Of a DNA stretch of 64,000 bases, positions 60,812 through 64,000 are shown piece by piece; within the stretch, counting starts at the first letter, position 1, and every line of letters begins with the position of its first letter. The notes under the pieces are model-generated. The model had not been told where the DNA came from and ran no database searches. It saw nothing but the letters and a program-made list of their open reading frames with translations. This DNA comes from JBBQKI01 sp038326725 (GTDB lineage Bacteria > Bacteroidota > Bacteroidia > Flavobacteriales > Flavobacteriaceae): contig JBBQKI010000006.1 in NCBI GenBank assembly GCA_038326725.1, positions 1-64,000 on the forward strand, read 5' to 3'. The translations under genes and the position numbers were made by a program.

Positions 60812-60819
60812 TACATTTG
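60812..60819 (+). promoter_or_regulatory. -7 element of prs
   Basis: TACATTTG matches TAnnTTTG, 30 nt before the prs ATG. No TTG at the usual -33 position. Confidence 0.5.
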
Positions 60820-60849
60820 TAACCCACTATATTTTAAAAGTTCGTTCAA

Positions 60850-61791
60850 ATGCCAAACCAAACCCCGGAACCCAAGATTTTTGCCTGTAAACAAAGTGTT
60901 GTGCTTGCCACCGATATAGCCAAAGCCTTCGGAATGCCTTTGGGCAATGTGATTACTTCCTTTTACAGCGATGGCGAATTTCAACCTTCCTTTGAAGAAT
61001 CGGTTCGCGGTAGCCGGGTTTTTATTATCGGTTCCACTTTTCCAAACAGTGATCATTTAATGGAAATGCTATTGATGATAGATGCCGCAAAACGCGCTTC
61101 GGCTCGGCATATTACCGCTGTTTTGCCCTATTTTGGCTGGGCGCGGCAGGACAGAAAGGACAAACCCCGGGTACCCATTGCCGCAAAATTGGTGGCAAAA
61201 ATGCTTGAGACCGCAGGCGCTACCCGGATTATTACAATGGACTTGCACGCCGACCAGATTCAAGGTTTTTTTGAGAAACCCGTGGACCACCTTTTTGCTT
61301 CAACTATTTTTCTTCCTTATTTGCGGAGCTTAAAACTTGATAATTTAACCATCGCATCACCGGATATGGGTGGTTCCAAAAGAGCCTATGCCTATTCTAA
61401 ATATTTGGAAAGCGATGTGGTGATCTGTTACAAACAGCGCGAAAAAGCTAATGTAATTTCATATATGGAACTTATTGGCGACGTGCAGGGCAAAAATGTA
61501 ATTTTGGTTGATGATATGGTCGATACGGCCGGGACCCTTACCACCGCTGCGGATTTGATGATGGAACGCGGGGCTTTGAGCGTACGCGCCGTTTGTACAC
61601 ATGCCCTTCTTTCGGGCACTGCATACGAGCGGTTGGAAAAATCACAATTGCAGGAATTGATCGTAACTGATTCCATTCCCCTAAAACAGCAAAGCAACAA
61701 AATAAAAGTACTTGGGTGTGCCACCCTTTTTGCGGAAGTAATGCTCAGTGTAAACGCAAACAAATCCATCAGTTCCAAATTTTTGATGTAA
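60850..61791 (+). CDS. prs: ribose-phosphate pyrophosphokinase
   Basis: Makes PRPP from ribose 5-phosphate and ATP for nucleotide, histidine and NAD synthesis. 313 residues. Signatures: FYSDGEFQPSFEESVRG, ATP-binding YFGWARQDRKDKPRVPI, the MDLHADQIQGFF histidine motif and the PRPP-binding loop ILVDDMVDTAGTL. Single gene, followed by rplY after 184 nt. Confidence 0.96.
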   Translation: MPNQTPEPKIFACKQSVVLATDIAKAFGMPLGNVITSFYSDGEFQPSFEESVRGSRVFIIGSTFPNSDHLMEMLLMIDAAKRASARHITAVLPYFGWARQDRKDKPRVPIAAKLVAKMLETAGATRIITMDLHADQIQGFFEKPVDHLFASTIFLPYLRSLKLDNLTIASPDMGGSKRAYAYSKYLESDVVICYKQREKANVISYMELIGDVQGKNVILVDDMVDTAGTLTTAADLMMERGALSVRAVCTHALLSGTAYERLEKSQLQELIVTDSIPLKQQSNKIKVLGCATLFAEVMLSVNANKSISSKFLM

Positions 61792-61975
61792 AATCCCTCT
61801 CTACCGGGACCACAAATTGATGCTATTTAGCTTTAGGTCAAAAAATAAGGTAATTATATTTTCGGTTATAAAAAAAATTGCATCTTTGCAGTCCTTAAAA
61901 AGCGGGCTGTTTTCAGTTGCTGGATGCAAAAAAAATAACCCAATAACTTAATAATAAATAACTTATTTAAAAAAA

Positions 61976-62602
61976 ATGAAATCAATTACAATTAAAGGAT
62001 CTAAAAGAGAAAGCGTGGGCAAGGTTTCAACCAAAGCCTTACGTAATGCTGGACAGGTTCCTTGCGTAGTGTACGGAGGGGATGAGCCAATTAACTTTTC
62101 AGCAGATGAAGCCGCATTTAAAAGCTTGATTTACACCCCGGACGTGCACACAGTTGTAATAGCCTTGGGCGGCACCAAGATTAACGCCATCCTTCAGGAC
62201 ATACAATTTCACCCGGTGAATGATAAAATTCGCCACATCGATTTTTACCAAATTTCCGATGACAAGGAAGTAACCATGGAAATCCCTGTTCGTATTGTTG
62301 GGAATTCCCGTGGCGTTCGAAATGGTGGGGTTTTGCGGATTGTTACCCGAAAACTTCGCGTTAAAGCATTACCAGCAAACCTACCCGATTTTATTGAGGC
62401 GGACATTTCCGAAATGCGTATCGGGAACAAAAAGTACATCACCGAAGTTAAATTAGATAATTTCAAAATAATGCACCCGGAAAATACCGTGATCTGTCAA
62501 GTTAGGACTTCGCGTACTGCGGTTGCCGATTTGCCCGAAGAAGAAGCCACCGAAGACGAAGCCGCTCCGGAAGCTACTTCTGAAGCCCCGGCTGAAGCAT
62601 AA
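61976..62602 (+). CDS. rplY: 50S ribosomal protein L25 (CTC type)
   Basis: 208 residues, the long L25/TL5/CTC form that binds 5S rRNA and has a second beta domain. The N-terminus starts MKSITIKGSKRESVGK; the C-terminal 25 residues are an Ala/Glu/Pro-rich acidic tail (EEATEDEAAPEATSEAP). The 184-nt gap before it contains CATCTTTG (61880-61887), a near-consensus -7 element, implying a leader of about 85 nt. The gene ends at a strong terminator. Confidence 0.93.
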   Translation: MKSITIKGSKRESVGKVSTKALRNAGQVPCVVYGGDEPINFSADEAAFKSLIYTPDVHTVVIALGGTKINAILQDIQFHPVNDKIRHIDFYQISDDKEVTMEIPVRIVGNSRGVRNGGVLRIVTRKLRVKALPANLPDFIEADISEMRIGNKKYITEVKLDNFKIMHPENTVICQVRTSRTAVADLPEEEATEDEAAPEATSEAPAEA

Positions 62603-62624
62603 ATTATCTCTTAAAGATAAATCC

Positions 62625-62655
62625 AAAGCATCCCATAATTTGGGGTGCTTTTTTT
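62625..62655 (+). terminator. intrinsic terminator of rplY
   Basis: AAAGCATCCC (62625-62634) pairs with GGGGTGCTTT (62642-62651, one G-U), followed by T residues. Confidence 0.85.
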
Positions 62656-62680
62656 ATTTTTACCAAATCGAAGACAAAGT

Positions 62681-63313
62681 ATGCTTTCATTTTTCAAAAA
62701 ACTGTTTTCTTCAACACCAGCTAAAGAAATTCTTGAAGTTGATCCCATGAAAAAATTCCTCATAGCGGGCCTGGGCAATATTGGCCCAAAATACACCGAG
62801 ACCCGCCACAATATCGGTTTTAAAATGCTTGATTTTTTTGCTAATAAAAATTCCCTTGTATGGGAAACCTCAAAACTGGGTGACGTAGCGGAATACAAAA
62901 TAAAAGGCCGTACCTTCATTTTGTTAAAACCAAGCACGTTTATGAACCTTAGCGGAAAAGCGGTAAAATACTGGTTGGAAAAGGAAAACATTCCCTCGGA
63001 AAATTTGTTCGTAATTGCCGATGACCTCAACTTGCCCTTCGGCACTTTCCGCATAAAAACGAAAGGCACTGATGGCGGTCACAACGGGTTGAAGGATATT
63101 CAAAACACTTTACAAACCTCAAATTACAACCGTTTTCGTTTCGGAATTAGCGATGCTTTTGCTAAAGGAAGACAAGTAGATTATGTTTTGGGGAATTGGT
63201 CCGCGGAAGAGGAAAAAAACCTTCCGGAACGATTAGAACTGGGCTGCGAAATCATCGAATCGTTTGGGCTAGCGGGGATGAACATCACAATGAACACGTA
63301 TAACGGCAAATAA
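62681..63313 (+). CDS. pth: peptidyl-tRNA hydrolase
   Basis: Frees peptides from prematurely released peptidyl-tRNA. Core motifs: GLGNIGPKYTETRHNIGFKML with the catalytic His, PSTFMNLSGKAV, VIADDLNLPFGTFRIK, and KGTDGGHNGLKDI. ATG 62681 gives 210 residues with a 22-residue N-terminal extension (MLSFFKKLFSST), as in other Bacteroidota; starting at 62747 would give the classical length. Close to ribF downstream (1 nt between). Confidence 0.94.
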   Translation: MLSFFKKLFSSTPAKEILEVDPMKKFLIAGLGNIGPKYTETRHNIGFKMLDFFANKNSLVWETSKLGDVAEYKIKGRTFILLKPSTFMNLSGKAVKYWLEKENIPSENLFVIADDLNLPFGTFRIKTKGTDGGHNGLKDIQNTLQTSNYNRFRFGISDAFAKGRQVDYVLGNWSAEEEKNLPERLELGCEIIESFGLAGMNITMNTYNGK

Positions 63314-63314
63314 A

Positions 63315-64000
63315 GTGAACGAACATACTTCCGCCGACAATTTCAAAATTTTGCGTCAATCCGTGATTACCATCGGAACTTTTGACGGGGTACATTTGGG
63401 CCACAAAACCATTTTGAAGCGGTTGGTGAAAACAGCGAAAAATGAAAACTTAGATTCGGTGGTACTTACTTTTTTCCCGCATCCACGAATGGTTTTACGG
63501 CAGGACAATGACATAAAATTGATAAACAACATCAGCGAGCGTAAAAAATTACTAGAAAAAACAGGAATCGATCATTTGGTAATACATCCATTTTCGTTTG
63601 AATTTTCACAACTTTCGGCTTTAGAATACGTCCGCGATATTTTGGTGAAAAAACTCAAAGCAAAAAAAATAATCATCGGGTATGATCACCGTTTTGGAAA
63701 AGACCGCACTGCCACCATTGATGATTTGAGGGAATTTGGCAAGACATACGATTTTGAAGTGGAGGAAATAAGCGCAAAGGAAATGGACGATGTAGCGATA
63801 AGTTCCACAAAAATAAGAAAGGCTTTGGAAAACGGGGATATCGAAACCGCGAACAAATTTCTGGGTTATCCATTTATGCTTTCCGGAAAAGTGGTTTCCG
63901 GGAAAGCCATTGGCCGCACTCTCGCCTATCCCACAGCAAACCTTCATTTGGAAGAAGCATATAAAATAATCCCCAAAAATGGGGTTTATGTGGTACGAGC
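63315..64000 (+). CDS. ribF: riboflavin kinase / FAD synthetase, 5' part
   Basis: Bifunctional enzyme converting riboflavin to FMN and FAD; the window ends inside it. The visible 228 residues hold the FAD synthetase domain with VITIGTFDGVHLGHKTIL, the IIIGYDHRFGKDR motif and SSTKIRKALENGDI, then the beginning of the kinase domain (GKVVSGKAIGRTLAYPTANL). The start is GTG at 63315, 1 nt after the pth stop; in-frame stops lie just upstream and no ATG is available, so GTG is the only reasonable start. Confidence 0.93.
   Translation, partial: MNEHTSADNFKILRQSVITIGTFDGVHLGHKTILKRLVKTAKNENLDSVVLTFFPHPRMVLRQDNDIKLINNISERKKLLEKTGIDHLVIHPFSFEFSQLSALEYVRDILVKKLKAKKIIIGYDHRFGKDRTATIDDLREFGKTYDFEVEEISAKEMDDVAISSTKIRKALENGDIETANKFLGYPFMLSGKVVSGKAIGRTLAYPTANLHLEEAYKIIPKNGVYVVR

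Overview
The window is chromosomal DNA of a member of the Flavobacteriaceae (Bacteroidota). Evidence: type IX secretion (T9SS) sorting domains on secreted proteins, TonB receptors with a carboxypeptidase-like N-terminal domain, DUF5686 and OMP_b-brl type barrels, promoters of the Bacteroidota type (TTG / TAnnTTTG) and AT-rich intergenic DNA. The genus cannot be fixed from the sequence alone. Most of the window is ordinary core genome. I see no prophage, insertion sequence, CRISPR array or defence island.

Layout. 1-3.1 kb: end of an unidentified gene, a broken T9SS-exported M23 peptidase, then pyrH-frr. 3.2-13.5 kb: a DUF5686 outer-membrane barrel, asnS, rpoN with two membrane or envelope genes, an exbB-x-exbD-exbD energising cluster, tRNA-Ser, ansA and tatD. 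13.5-17 kb: a retropepsin-like protein and a TPR sensor kinase with a NarL-type regulator. 17-22 kb: sucA-sucB (2-oxoglutarate dehydrogenase) and a polyprenyl synthase. 22.4-29.2 kb: a TetR-controlled tripartite RND efflux operon. 29.4-38.2 kb: aspS, a cold-shock gene, tadA, dxs, an M36 metalloprotease and a dNTP triphosphohydrolase.

38.3-47.9 kb is the most coherent accessory-looking part. It holds a beta-helix-like lipoprotein with a TonB receptor, a MORN-repeat protein, an OprP/OprO-type porin and a PiT phosphate permease fused to a PhoU-like domain. Three of its intergenic regions share a TTWGGTAACMYT-like core, each with an 11-bp-period partner repeat. This is the layout of a PHO box, and it is the main regulatory hypothesis I draw from the window. 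An orphan terminator in the same locus suggests a small RNA.

48-64 kb: class Ia ribonucleotide reductase, an ABC exporter pair beside a TesA-like esterase, DUF3109, marC, an S41 protease with dCMP deaminase, a HupE-like protein, a small T9SS protein, tRNA-Leu, prs, rplY, pth and the start of ribF.

Other points to check: a GC-rich palindrome encoding a foreign-looking peptide inside aspS, several genes whose -7 element sits 4-5 nt before the start codon (predicted leaderless mRNAs), and a sigma-54-like site upstream of tRNA-Ser.
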